A DNA stretch of 64,000 nucleotides from JALRBM01 sp964477195 (GTDB lineage Bacteria > Patescibacteriota > Saccharimonadia > Saccharimonadales > Saccharimonadaceae), in assembly GCA_964477195.1 (NCBI GenBank), contig CAYZCX010000001.1, positions 1-64,000 of the forward strand. The letters run 5' to 3'. A model generated the notes under the pieces. It did no database searches, was not told where the DNA came from, and worked only from the letters and a program-made list of their open reading frames with translations. Made by a program: the position numbers and the translations under genes. Below, one piece after another: positions 23,653 to 31,876 of this stretch. The stretch's first letter is position 1, and each line of letters opens with the position of its first letter.

Positions 23653-24765
23653 GTGTTCGGTTTCATGGAAAAAGTTCTTACATGGATTGATCAAAAGATA
23701 GGAAAAGAGAATATAAAATTAGCATGTAAGGCAGTAAATAATAAAGTGGTACAAGCCGTGAGTTTCTTGGCAGCTCCTGTGTTCACTCCTATTATGATGG
23801 GCGCTATGGCACTTATTACCACGGTATTTCCTGTTGAAAAATGGGCAGCAGAGCTCGTCAATGCTGCGATCGATGCAGCTGCTGGACCAGACCTTACGAC
23901 AGATGTGGTAGGGCCGGATGCAGGGAATGTTGTCTTCATTGGAGCAGCCATGATAATGGGGACGTCTGCTATGAAATTCGGCCTCAAACCCGGCAAGTTA
24001 TCTGCGATAAAACAAAATATGGCAGATAACAACGAGCTCATTCAACAAGATATCGCGATGAGGACATACGAGGCTTCTAAAACTCCCCTCGATGTAACTA
24101 ACCGATACTCATTCTTAGGCGGAATGGCGACTAGCTTAGCAAGCTACATGCCTTCACTCGGCAGTCCACTCGTTTCTACTATCAACAAGACATTTGCCGC
24201 AATCCCTGGGTCACTTAGTATGCTCACGAAAAATGCCAATGCCGCTTACAGTATGCCTGTTGCAAACTATAGTGATAATCGATTCAAACAGTGTTCCGAT
24301 GATGCCTACAAAGCACTCGAGAAGTATATGGATCCCGATATGTTCTGCGTTGTGCGCTATACGCCATTTAAAAATGTCGATTCTGACGTTGTTATTGATT
24401 ACATGACCTCGAGTATGCAGATTGATGACAATGGTGCTCCCGTACCAGACAGCTACCTCGACAAATACACAAAATACTGTGTCAATCGAGAGGATCCATG
24501 GGGAAGTACGAGTGTTGCCGCAGAGGAACAGAAGGATGACGCCACCTGGTATACCGGTGAAAAGTGTATGGAAGATAATAAGGACAATCAAATGTCGAGT
24601 GAATACACCGGATACAAAGTGCTTCAAGACACGATGGATGGCGGTAGCTCAGCCAGTTCAGCATTCCTTGACGATTCAGAACAAGACACCACTGTTGCCT
24701 CGGATATGACGCTAACGGATGCGCTTGTAAAAGGTATGGCTTATGCGATGGGAGGAGCAAAGTAA
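23653..24765 (+). CDS. T4SS-cluster membrane protein, C-terminal half after the in-frame TAA
   Basis: 370 aa from the first possible GTG; an ATG at 23665 is an alternative. No ribosome site precedes either. Hydrophobic helices occur at about 36-60 and 90-110. The C-terminal domain is likely extracellular, with several Cys (FKQCSD, FCVVRY, KYCVNRE, EKCMED). The 54 nt between the TAA and this GTG are open in the same frame and read as protein-like sequence (GDQINLSGLAARFLIASG), so the half likely derives from one ORF starting at 22216. Whether it is translated on its own is unknown. Confidence 0.65.
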   Translation: MFGFMEKVLTWIDQKIGKENIKLACKAVNNKVVQAVSFLAAPVFTPIMMGAMALITTVFPVEKWAAELVNAAIDAAAGPDLTTDVVGPDAGNVVFIGAAMIMGTSAMKFGLKPGKLSAIKQNMADNNELIQQDIAMRTYEASKTPLDVTNRYSFLGGMATSLASYMPSLGSPLVSTINKTFAAIPGSLSMLTKNANAAYSMPVANYSDNRFKQCSDDAYKALEKYMDPDMFCVVRYTPFKNVDSDVVIDYMTSSMQIDDNGAPVPDSYLDKYTKYCVNREDPWGSTSVAAEEQKDDATWYTGEKCMEDNKDNQMSSEYTGYKVLQDTMDGGSSASSAFLDDSEQDTTVASDMTLTDALVKGMAYAMGGAK

Positions 24766-25958
24766 TGTGGCGCAAAACTAAACTATCGACAAGGATCATC
24801 AGCCTCGCATTTGTATCGATATTAGTTAGCTCATTTAGCGTCCAATACGCTCAAGCTCTTGATGAAGAGTTCTATTCTGGAAATGATATTCTTTTTTATG
24901 ATCCTGACGCAACGTGCGTGCCTGGAACGAGTGGTTCTATTACGCCCGGAAATGGCGCAAACCCAGACCCTAAGGACTATCCAAAGACTGTCTGGATGTT
25001 CCTTCTTGGCAAGCAGCTGACAACAGAACAAGCAGCCGGAATAATGGGCAACATCCAGCAAGAATCAACCTACAAGGGATTTCCATTTAACCCAGAAGCG
25101 GAAGAGCACCCGGGTACCGGGACCGGAGGTATTGGTATCGTGCAGTGGACCGGCCCGCGTCGAAAAAGTATCGAAGCCGCCGCTGCAAAGCAGGGTGTCC
25201 CCGTGACGAGTCTCGCATTTCAACTTGAATATCTTTTCCAGGAAAGTAATGCCCGTACTGCAAAAGCACAGTACGGCGGAGGAAATGAATGGGAAGGGCT
25301 TAAAAAACAGTCTACCGTCCTCCTTGCTACTGTCTATTGGCATGATAACTTTGAACGTTCGGGAGATACGCCAGAAGCTGTCCGAAGAGTTCGTGGTGGC
25401 TATGCCCAGAAATGGTATGACGAATTTAATGGCAAGGTAGGCGGCGGAAGCTCAGCCGGCTGTGGAGTTGCCGATACTTCTAGTATTGTTTCAACAGTGA
25501 AATCGTACGCCTGGCCTGACTATCGTGGGCTGACGATTGTCGCCAAACCTGAGTACGTTACTGCCCTTAATAAAGCAAAATCAGAAGGACGCTACATTGG
25601 TGGTATCAGGTACCCTGGTATCGACTGTGGTGGGTTCGTCACAACGGTCATGTACGACTCGGGATTTGATAAAACATACAACTCAAACGCAAAGGGTGGT
25701 GCCACTCCTAACCAAAAAGCTTGGGTCGACAAAAACTGGACGAGTCTTGGCAATGGCGCCTCAATCAATGCGGCCGATCTCCGTGCCGGTGATGTCGCTA
25801 TGCTTCCAGGACATACTTACATGTATATAGGGGATCGGGGCAAGAAACCTGAAGGATTCGATAGCGTCATCGCCTCAGCCTCACTGGATGAGCGTGCGCC
25901 TATGGCTGGTAAAGAAAAAATCACCGCATCCGATACAACGTGGTACCGAAAGAGATAG
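24765..25958 (+). CDS. bifunctional wall hydrolase: phage-tail-lysozyme domain plus NlpC/P60- or CHAP-like peptidase
   Basis: 397 aa. Signal peptide at 1-31 (ends QAL). The first domain (about 70-215) has the tail-lysozyme pattern TTEQAAGIMGNIQQES, GIGIVQWTGPRR and YWHDNFERSGD. The second (about 250-397) has a catalytic Cys in GIDCGGFVTTVMYDSGF and a His in LPGHTYMYIGD, typical of NlpC/P60 or CHAP amidases. The start overlaps the stop of the upstream gene (TAATG). Gram-positive T4SS carry such enzymes (VirB1/TcpG type) to open peptidoglycan for the channel or pilus. Alternatively it could act on a host cell wall. Confidence 0.9.
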   Translation: MWRKTKLSTRIISLAFVSILVSSFSVQYAQALDEEFYSGNDILFYDPDATCVPGTSGSITPGNGANPDPKDYPKTVWMFLLGKQLTTEQAAGIMGNIQQESTYKGFPFNPEAEEHPGTGTGGIGIVQWTGPRRKSIEAAAAKQGVPVTSLAFQLEYLFQESNARTAKAQYGGGNEWEGLKKQSTVLLATVYWHDNFERSGDTPEAVRRVRGGYAQKWYDEFNGKVGGGSSAGCGVADTSSIVSTVKSYAWPDYRGLTIVAKPEYVTALNKAKSEGRYIGGIRYPGIDCGGFVTTVMYDSGFDKTYNSNAKGGATPNQKAWVDKNWTSLGNGASINAADLRAGDVAMLPGHTYMYIGDRGKKPEGFDSVIASASLDERAPMAGKEKITASDTTWYRKR

Positions 25959-25972
25959 GAGGAATAAATCAC

Positions 25973-26611
25973 ATGTCGCCGACAGTTTTTACAAAACATA
26001 GAATACTTATCATAAGTCTCCTTGTGATAGCCGTTATTGTCGTACCGCTTATTTACTTCATCTACACCTCGGTTGAGCGATCGGGGAAAACACAGATAAC
26101 ACTACTTTCGGTTCCAAGCGACGCCTCTATTTCTATTGACGATAAGGCGGTTCAGCCAGGGACATTCTATCTTAAGCCGGGCACTTATACTTTAAAAGCA
26201 AAAAAAGATGGATTCGCCCCTTTTGAGAATCGAGAAGTCGTCGAAAGCGAAGGAAAGACTATCACAATTTCTCTTCAACCCGTTTCAGATGAAGCTAAGA
26301 AATGGGCAGATGACAACCAAGGGAAGTATTTTGAGATCGAAGGGAAAGCTGGCCTCGCCGCCAATGTGGAAGGGGAGTCATTTCGCAACAAGAACCCTAT
26401 CGTCAATGAATTGCCATTTAGTAATTACCTCTACACGATCGGCTATCAAAACGACCCGAGCGATAAAACCGGGAACTCTATCATTATCACCATAGACGCG
26501 CCGAGTGGGTATCGTAACGCAGCCGTACGAAAGATTCGCGAGCTAGGGTATGATCCTACGACGTTAAAAATATTATTTAGAGATTACGAAAGTCCATTTG
26601 AAAATGAATAA
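25973..26611 (+). CDS. membrane-anchored PEGA-domain protein
   Basis: 212 aa. A TM helix near 8-32 is followed by a PEGA domain (about 42-105) with VPSDASISIDDKAV, GTFYLKPGTYTLKAKKDGF and a closing beta strand. A C-terminal domain (to 212) follows, with no recognised fold. TAGGAGGA lies upstream of ATG 25973. PEGA domains occur in surface proteins of bacteria and archaea. Located at the end of the T4SS cluster and coupled to the next gene by overlap, it may be an accessory surface subunit. Confidence 0.8.
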   Translation: MSPTVFTKHRILIISLLVIAVIVVPLIYFIYTSVERSGKTQITLLSVPSDASISIDDKAVQPGTFYLKPGTYTLKAKKDGFAPFENREVVESEGKTITISLQPVSDEAKKWADDNQGKYFEIEGKAGLAANVEGESFRNKNPIVNELPFSNYLYTIGYQNDPSDKTGNSIIITIDAPSGYRNAAVRKIRELGYDPTTLKILFRDYESPFENE

Positions 26612-27233
26612 ACGACTTATTATCACTATCGCAATTATTACTGTACTCGTGATCGGCGCAGCGAGCATCACGACCTACCTACTCTCCTTCAGGAGTGTGA
26701 CCTTTACCTTCAAAAAACCAGAATTAACCGCTACGATCTATAAATCTGACGATGTTGATAAGAAAAATAAGCTCGCGGAAGTAAAAAACAATGATACAAT
26801 ACGCCTTCAGGAGGGAAATTATGCTGCCATTCCCACCGGGGACAACTTTGACCGAGCACCCGTTTATTTCTCGGTTAACAAGAGTGATGCTACCGTGAGT
26901 GTTGATGCCGGCTATTCTGCTAGCTACCTCTCGTCTCATCTCGCCGGGGAATTACCCGCCATTAAGACAGCACTTACCAAAGCGTTTCCCTTCGTTGCTA
27001 CATCGTTTGACATGGCCGACGGAAAGCTCTACAAAGAAGGTGAGTGGTATGCGACAACATTGACACAACATCCAGAGGATCCGCGCGACGAAGGAGATAT
27101 CTACGACGTTATCATGTTGAAAAAGGACGATATATGGACAGTTGTCGGCAAACCAAGCCTCGTACTAACAACCGCTGAATTTAAAGATGTTCCCGTCGAT
27201 ATCATCAAAGACGCCAGTCGTCTCGGTGAGTAA
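26604..27233 (+). CDS. single-pass membrane protein, unknown function
   Basis: 209 aa. A TM helix at about 5-28 is followed by an extracellular domain beginning SVTFTFKKPELTATIY. The start overlaps the preceding stop by 8 nt, so it is translationally coupled to the PEGA protein, and the two share the layout of an N-terminal anchor plus a beta-rich first domain. It ends 1 nt before the convergent recF. No family is recognised. Confidence 0.75.
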   Translation: MNKRLIITIAIITVLVIGAASITTYLLSFRSVTFTFKKPELTATIYKSDDVDKKNKLAEVKNNDTIRLQEGNYAAIPTGDNFDRAPVYFSVNKSDATVSVDAGYSASYLSSHLAGELPAIKTALTKAFPFVATSFDMADGKLYKEGEWYATTLTQHPEDPRDEGDIYDVIMLKKDDIWTVVGKPSLVLTTAEFKDVPVDIIKDASRLGE

Positions 27234-27234
27234 T

Positions 27235-28278
27235 CTATAGCTCTGTCACAATACTAGCAGGGATACGTTTACTCCGCGTTGCAGATGTAATGATGATCTG
27301 GTGCGATTTCGTAAGTGTCGTTAATTGTTTCTGGCGCTCATCATCGAGCTCGCTAAACACGTCATCAAGTAATACGACCGGTTTTTCATTCGTCACTTGC
27401 TCGATAATATCAATTTCGAGGAATTTGAGCGCCAAGACGATACTTCGCACTTCGCCCCTAGAAGCGACGGCTAATGCCGGCGATCCATTAAACTCGAACA
27501 CCACGTCGTGACGATGGGGACCGACAGTCGTAAACCCGAGCAGCAAATCTTTTTGCATGGCATAGTGGAGTTCAGTCAGGAGCTTCTGTTGGATAGAATC
27601 GTTATAGGTCACCGAATAGGCAACACGAACTCGGTCATCCTTGTGAGCAATCGAATGATATGTCTCGTTGAGTCGCTGATCAAGACGTTTAATAAAGTGG
27701 ACGCGCTTTTCGATGATAGCCGCGCCATACTCACTCAGCGTGAGATTCCAGGCAAAGAAGTCATCGCTCGGCGCCTGTCTCTTCAAGAGCGCATTTCGCT
27801 GTTTTAGGGCACGCTCATATCGTCGAAGTGTCGTGGTGTACGACGGATCGATCTGAGCGATAAAATGGTCGATAAACTGCCTCCGACGCTCTGGAGAGCC
27901 ATGGAGAAGGCGAAGATCATCGGGCTCAAACAATACCACAGGGTGTCGCTGCGCAGGAGGAAGTCGATAATGTGTTCTGTCATTAACAATAAACTGTTTA
28001 CGACCCGTCTCTCGCATAATGTCGAATTTTACCGCTCGCGAGGGGTCATCGTCCTCAAACGCAAGATCAATGCGATACCAAGATTCTCCACGCTGCACTA
28101 TATCTTTGTCGACACCCTTGAATGACGAGCCTTGAAGTGCAATATAGATCGCCTCGAGAAGTGATGTTTTTCCACTTCCATTCGCGCCAGTAATGACTGT
28201 GACATCAGGAGCAAGCTGTATGCTATAATCGCCGTGAGTTCGAACATGCTGGACGCGCAAGGACGTAAGACGCGACAT
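27235..28278 (-). CDS. recF: DNA replication and repair protein RecF
   Basis: 347 aa, normal length. Walker A is ITGANGSGKTSLLEA near residue 30, the signature region VASRGEVRS lies around 260-270, and Walker B is VVLLDDVFSELD near 305. RecF is an SMC-like ATPase that, with RecO and RecR, loads RecA at single-strand gaps. It lies 1 nt downstream of dnaN in the classic dnaA-dnaN-recF order and is convergent with the T4SS cluster. Confidence 0.95.
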   Translation of the reverse strand: MSRLTSLRVQHVRTHGDYSIQLAPDVTVITGANGSGKTSLLEAIYIALQGSSFKGVDKDIVQRGESWYRIDLAFEDDDPSRAVKFDIMRETGRKQFIVNDRTHYRLPPAQRHPVVLFEPDDLRLLHGSPERRRQFIDHFIAQIDPSYTTTLRRYERALKQRNALLKRQAPSDDFFAWNLTLSEYGAAIIEKRVHFIKRLDQRLNETYHSIAHKDDRVRVAYSVTYNDSIQQKLLTELHYAMQKDLLLGFTTVGPHRHDVVFEFNGSPALAVASRGEVRSIVLALKFLEIDIIEQVTNEKPVVLLDDVFSELDDERQKQLTTLTKSHQIIITSATRSKRIPASIVTEL

Positions 28279-28279
28279 G

Positions 28280-29380
28280 CTAACTCTTTAGTGGCATAAT
28301 GATGTGCTTGTAGTTCACATCTTTTGATTTTGCCGTCAAAACACAGGCTGCAAGCTTACCACTAAATCGAAATTCAACTTCATTTCCCTCAATAACCGAA
28401 AGTGCATCGCCAAGATATCGTGAATTAAGTGTCACTTGACCATCTGCTGTCACTGCAGCTGGGGCACTTGAAGTATTTTCGCCCAATTCGGAGGCAATAG
28501 AGTGAATAGAGAGTTGTTGCTTTTCCTTGTCCGCCGTCAACGTCACACTCCCGCCTGATTCCCTGGCAAACAATCCTGCGATTTTTGTCACACGTACAAA
28601 TTCCGACGCGTTGAGAGTTGCATTTGTCTCCGAACTCGCCGGGATGAGCTGACGGTAATCAGGGTAGTTCCCATCGATCAGTCGACTCGTTACTTCACTT
28701 TCACCAACGCGAAATCGCACCTGAGTCTCATCGAAAAGCATATCTACCTCGGAAACATCATCCGTAATCGTTCGAAGTACTTCCTGAAGGGTTGTGGTTG
28801 GAATGATAGCGGCAACTTCACTTGTCGTTTCGACAAGTCGTCGCTCCGCCAAACGATACCCATCTGTTGCTGCCAGGTAAAGATGTCCTTCAAAGGAATG
28901 CCAGTACACACCTGTAAGCACCGGGCGAGTGCTGTCGCTACTTGCAGTGATAATCGTCTGAGAGACTGCCTGCTTAAACTCAAGCGTACTGATACTGTAT
29001 TGAATTGACGATGTTTCATCAATTGTCGGAAGTTCAGGAAATTCATCAGCCACAACCCCATTAATAACGGAGCTAAAGCTTCCTGAAGAAATATGAAGAT
29101 GGTTCTCCGTCACCTTCAGTTCAACAGTACCTTTAGGAAGGCTCGATACGAACTCGCTTACCAGGCGTGCTGGGATAGTAATCGCTCCGGGGGTGACAAT
29201 CTTTGCTCCGATGTGCTGGGTTGACGCGATCTCTAGATTTGTCGCTGCAATCAATAGTCGGTTACTGTCTGTTCTCAATAAAATATTACTGAGAATGGGA
29301 AGTCCTGTTTTGCTGCTTGCAACTCGACCAACGTTACTGAGGGCTTTGGCGAGATTTTCTTGGGTAACGGAAAGTTCCAT
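28280..29380 (-). CDS. dnaN: DNA polymerase III beta subunit (sliding clamp)
   Basis: 366 aa, normal length, with the three clamp repeats visible: start MELSVTQENLAKALSNVGRV, middle PVLTGVYWHSFEGHLYLAATDGYRLAER, end ending YKHIIMPLKS. It forms a homodimeric ring that tethers the replicative polymerase. AAAGAAAGG lies upstream of the ATG, with TATAAT immediately before it. Spacing to dnaA is 270 bp with DnaA-box-like sequences. Confidence 0.97.
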   Translation of the reverse strand: MELSVTQENLAKALSNVGRVASSKTGLPILSNILLRTDSNRLLIAATNLEIASTQHIGAKIVTPGAITIPARLVSEFVSSLPKGTVELKVTENHLHISSGSFSSVINGVVADEFPELPTIDETSSIQYSISTLEFKQAVSQTIITASSDSTRPVLTGVYWHSFEGHLYLAATDGYRLAERRLVETTSEVAAIIPTTTLQEVLRTITDDVSEVDMLFDETQVRFRVGESEVTSRLIDGNYPDYRQLIPASSETNATLNASEFVRVTKIAGLFARESGGSVTLTADKEKQQLSIHSIASELGENTSSAPAAVTADGQVTLNSRYLGDALSVIEGNEVEFRFSGKLAACVLTAKSKDVNYKHIIMPLKS

Positions 29381-29650
29381 TATTATATACTGCCTTTCTT
29401 TAATTTTCCTTTGGTGGAGGTAATAGTAGGTGCTGTGGAAAGTGGGTAAAAATAGTGTTCACCCAGGGGTAGATTGCGAATAAGTATTGTGGACATGTGG
29501 TGTGGATGATGTTGGGTAAAAGTGTGTAAATCTGCGACTTGTGCACGTATGCGTGAATCGTCGGAGCGGTTTATGGGTGATTCTGTGGAAAGTTGTTCGG
29601 TACTTTCACCGCGGACTTTACCCAGCCTTCGCACATGTTTTCCACATAGT
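29381..29650. other. dnaA-dnaN intergenic region with DnaA-box-like sequences
   Basis: No gene is present. DnaA-box-like 9-mers are TGTGGAAAG at 29434 and 29584, TGTGGATGA at 29501 and TTTTCCACA at 29638. A second short motif, GGGTAAA, occurs at 29444 and 29514 and inverted at 29617. It probably forms one arm of a bipartite origin and carries the dnaN promoter. Confidence 0.6.
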
Positions 29651-31012
29651 CTAAGCATACAACTTCTCCCGTATTTCAGCCACTTGCTCTCGGATGAGAA
29701 GATCGAGCTTGACTGCTTTTTCTATCTTTTCGACGGAGTGAATGGCTGTCGTGTGGTCTTTTCGACCAAGCTCACCGGCAATTCTTGGAAAACTGAGGTG
29801 GAGCTCGCTTCTCAGAAGATACATGGCGATTTGGCGAGGAACAACGATATGTTTATCTCGCTTTGCGCTGCATATTTCTTTTGTCTCAATCTGAAAATGG
29901 CGAGCTGTTTTGTCGACAATCTGCTTGGGGGTGAGATGTTGAGGTCTGGAATGCCGGGCATTACCAATGATTCCTTCGGCTATGGTGATATCGGGGGTGA
30001 CGCCGCGCATCTCCGCATAAGCCAGGAGCTGATTCAGGGCCCCTTCGAGCTCGCGGACGTTGGTCTTGATATTATTTGCAAGATATTCGGTGGTTTCTCG
30101 GGCTAGTTCGATACCAGAAAGAGATGCCTTTGTCTGCACGATTGCACAGCGGGTTTCAAAGTCGGGCATCTGAATATCAATCGCCATACCCCACTCAAAT
30201 CGACTGCGAAGGCGCTCGGTCAGAGTAGGAATGCTCTTTGGAGGCTTGTCACTGCTGATAATGAGTTGCTTGTTGGACTGGTGGAGCGCATTAAAGGTAT
30301 GAAAAAATTCTTCCTGGGTTTTTTCTTTGCCTGCTATAAACTGCATGTCATCGACAATGAGCACGTCGACGTTGCGATATTTGTCCGAGAAGCCCTTTTT
30401 CTTAAAACGAATACTCTCCAGGAATTCTTTCACGAATGTTTCGGTGCTTATATAAAGAATTCGTGACTCAGGTTGCGTCTTGGCAATTTCGTTTCCGACG
30501 GCCTGCATAAGGTGTGTTTTACCAAGTCCGACACCACCATACAAAAAGAGGGGATTGTATTTAATGCCGGGGTTTGAGGCGACCGCTTGACAGGCTGCAT
30601 AGGCGAGATCGTTGCTGCCGCCAACAATGAAGTTGGAGAATGTATAGCGAGGATTAAGCCCGGTTCCATTGCCCTGCGAGGTGATGGTTTTTGGACGCTG
30701 AGGGGCGCTGATAAGGTCGTCGGCACGGCTTTCAGCCATGGTGACTTCTCGACTGATGGTTTTTTTGCCAGTAGTTTTGATAGTGTAGACAATATTTTGT
30801 GGATTGAGGCCGTTCTTTTCGAGAACTGATTTTACCTGATCGTTGAACTTTACTTCGAATTGTCGTTTGGCAAATATATTTGCAACGGCGATCGTGACAG
30901 TGTTGTCGGAAACATCAAGTAGCTCAGTATTCTTAAACCACGTCGTGAAGATACCATGCGATACCGATAATTCAATTTCACCTAAAACACTTTGCCACAA
31001 TGCATGTTGCAT
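29651..31012 (-). CDS. dnaA: chromosomal replication initiator DnaA
   Basis: 453 aa. Domain I starts MQHALWQSVLGEIE. A short linker leads to domain III (from about 110) with NPRYTFSNFIVGGSN, Walker A GGVGLGKTHL and Walker B VLIVDDMQF. Domain IV has the DNA-binding signature GRKDHTTAIHSVEKI near the C-terminus. The ATG at 31012 is chosen because family alignments begin there and GGGGAAGG lies about 10 nt upstream; the open frame to 31096 reads through origin DNA. DnaA-ATP melts oriC and recruits the helicase. Confidence 0.97.
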   Translation of the reverse strand: MQHALWQSVLGEIELSVSHGIFTTWFKNTELLDVSDNTVTIAVANIFAKRQFEVKFNDQVKSVLEKNGLNPQNIVYTIKTTGKKTISREVTMAESRADDLISAPQRPKTITSQGNGTGLNPRYTFSNFIVGGSNDLAYAACQAVASNPGIKYNPLFLYGGVGLGKTHLMQAVGNEIAKTQPESRILYISTETFVKEFLESIRFKKKGFSDKYRNVDVLIVDDMQFIAGKEKTQEEFFHTFNALHQSNKQLIISSDKPPKSIPTLTERLRSRFEWGMAIDIQMPDFETRCAIVQTKASLSGIELARETTEYLANNIKTNVRELEGALNQLLAYAEMRGVTPDITIAEGIIGNARHSRPQHLTPKQIVDKTARHFQIETKEICSAKRDKHIVVPRQIAMYLLRSELHLSFPRIAGELGRKDHTTAIHSVEKIEKAVKLDLLIREQVAEIREKLYA

Positions 31013-31260
31013 GCTAAAAAACCTTCCCCTAAGAGGTATCCCCTCATATCTCGTACTCCCTCTACTATAGCGCGCGGCGAAGTTTTCCACAACCATAACA
31101 GGAGAGAAATTCCGAGGCTGTGTAGAGGCGCCATTTTTCCACAGTTGCTAAGCATCCCATATAAACTTGTGGATAAAGTGGAGGGATCTGTGGAAAGTCA
31201 TAAGGCGTCCTTGAGGAGGGACTTGCGAAAAACAGAGAAATTAGCTACAATATACCAGAT
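31013..31260. other. replication origin region (oriC) between dnaA and rpmH
   Basis: There is no gene. It contains one consensus DnaA box (TTATCCACA, as TGTGGATAA at 31168-31176) and close variants TTTTCCACA at 31083 and 31135 and TGTGGAAAG at 31189. An A/T-rich stretch (about 31227-31257) precedes rpmH and could be the unwinding element. The position between dnaA and rpmH is the standard bacterial location. Confidence 0.82.
31223..31251 (+). promoter_or_regulatory. rpmH promoter, leaderless
   Basis: TTGCGA, a 17-nt spacer and TACAAT. The rpmH ATG follows 9 nt later and no ribosome site fits between them. Confidence 0.6.
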
Positions 31261-31398
31261 ATGCCAAAGCGAACACACCAACCACATACTCGACACCGCG
31301 CCCGTACTCACGGGTTTCGTGCTCGTGTCGCCTCAAAGGGCGGCCGCGCTGTTATTAAGCGCCGTCGTGCTAAAGGGCGCGCAAAGCTGACGGTTTAA
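31261..31398 (+). CDS. rpmH: 50S ribosomal protein L34
   Basis: 45 aa, beginning MPKRTHQPHTRHRARTHGFR and ending in Arg/Lys-rich sequence (VIKRRRAKGRAKLTV), the normal length and composition of L34. L34 is a late-assembling structural protein of the large subunit. It is first in the rpmH-rnpA-yidC-khpB order next to the origin. Confidence 0.97.
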   Translation: MPKRTHQPHTRHRARTHGFRARVASKGGRAVIKRRRAKGRAKLTV

Positions 31399-31481
31399 CC
31401 ACCCAAGCTTGCTTTTAAACAACAGTGCGTCTCGCGATAAGAGGCGCATTCTGTTTTTATACAGTATAATAAAATTACCTT

Positions 31482-31841
31482 ATGATATCATTCCAGAATA
31501 GATTCCACGGCCATGGCAGCTTACGATATGTTTATAAGAATGGTGAGGCAATACGGTCCCATCTTTTGACGGTGAAATATACATCAAATCCTCACCGTAA
31601 ACACTCGCGATTTTCAGTGGTCGTCAGCAAAAAAGTTCATAAAAGTGCCGTGGGGAGAAACCGAATCAGGCGAAGGATATATGAAATTATCCGCAACGAA
31701 CTTCCTAAAATGGAATCAGTTCATGATGTGGCGATCATTACACTTTCGAGTGAGCTTATCACATTGCCGTTTGAAGAGCTCGAAGACATACTGAAAACTG
31801 CATTTACTCAAGCTGGCCTCTACAAAAGAGAACAAAACTGA
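31482..31841 (+). CDS. rnpA: ribonuclease P protein component
   Basis: 119 aa with the RnpA motif SKKVHKSAVGRNRIRRRIYEIIR around residues 48-70 and the N-terminal aromatic/basic half (RFHGHGSLRYVYKNG). It binds the catalytic RNA and tRNA precursor leaders for 5' maturation of tRNAs. TATAAT ends 11 nt before the ATG, giving a leader of at most a few nt. It is separated from rpmH by 83 bp, so it has its own promoter. Confidence 0.95.
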   Translation: MISFQNRFHGHGSLRYVYKNGEAIRSHLLTVKYTSNPHRKHSRFSVVVSKKVHKSAVGRNRIRRRIYEIIRNELPKMESVHDVAIITLSSELITLPFEELEDILKTAFTQAGLYKREQN

Positions 31842-31876
31842 TATAATAGGACTAAATATTAGTTCTGGAGTAAGAA

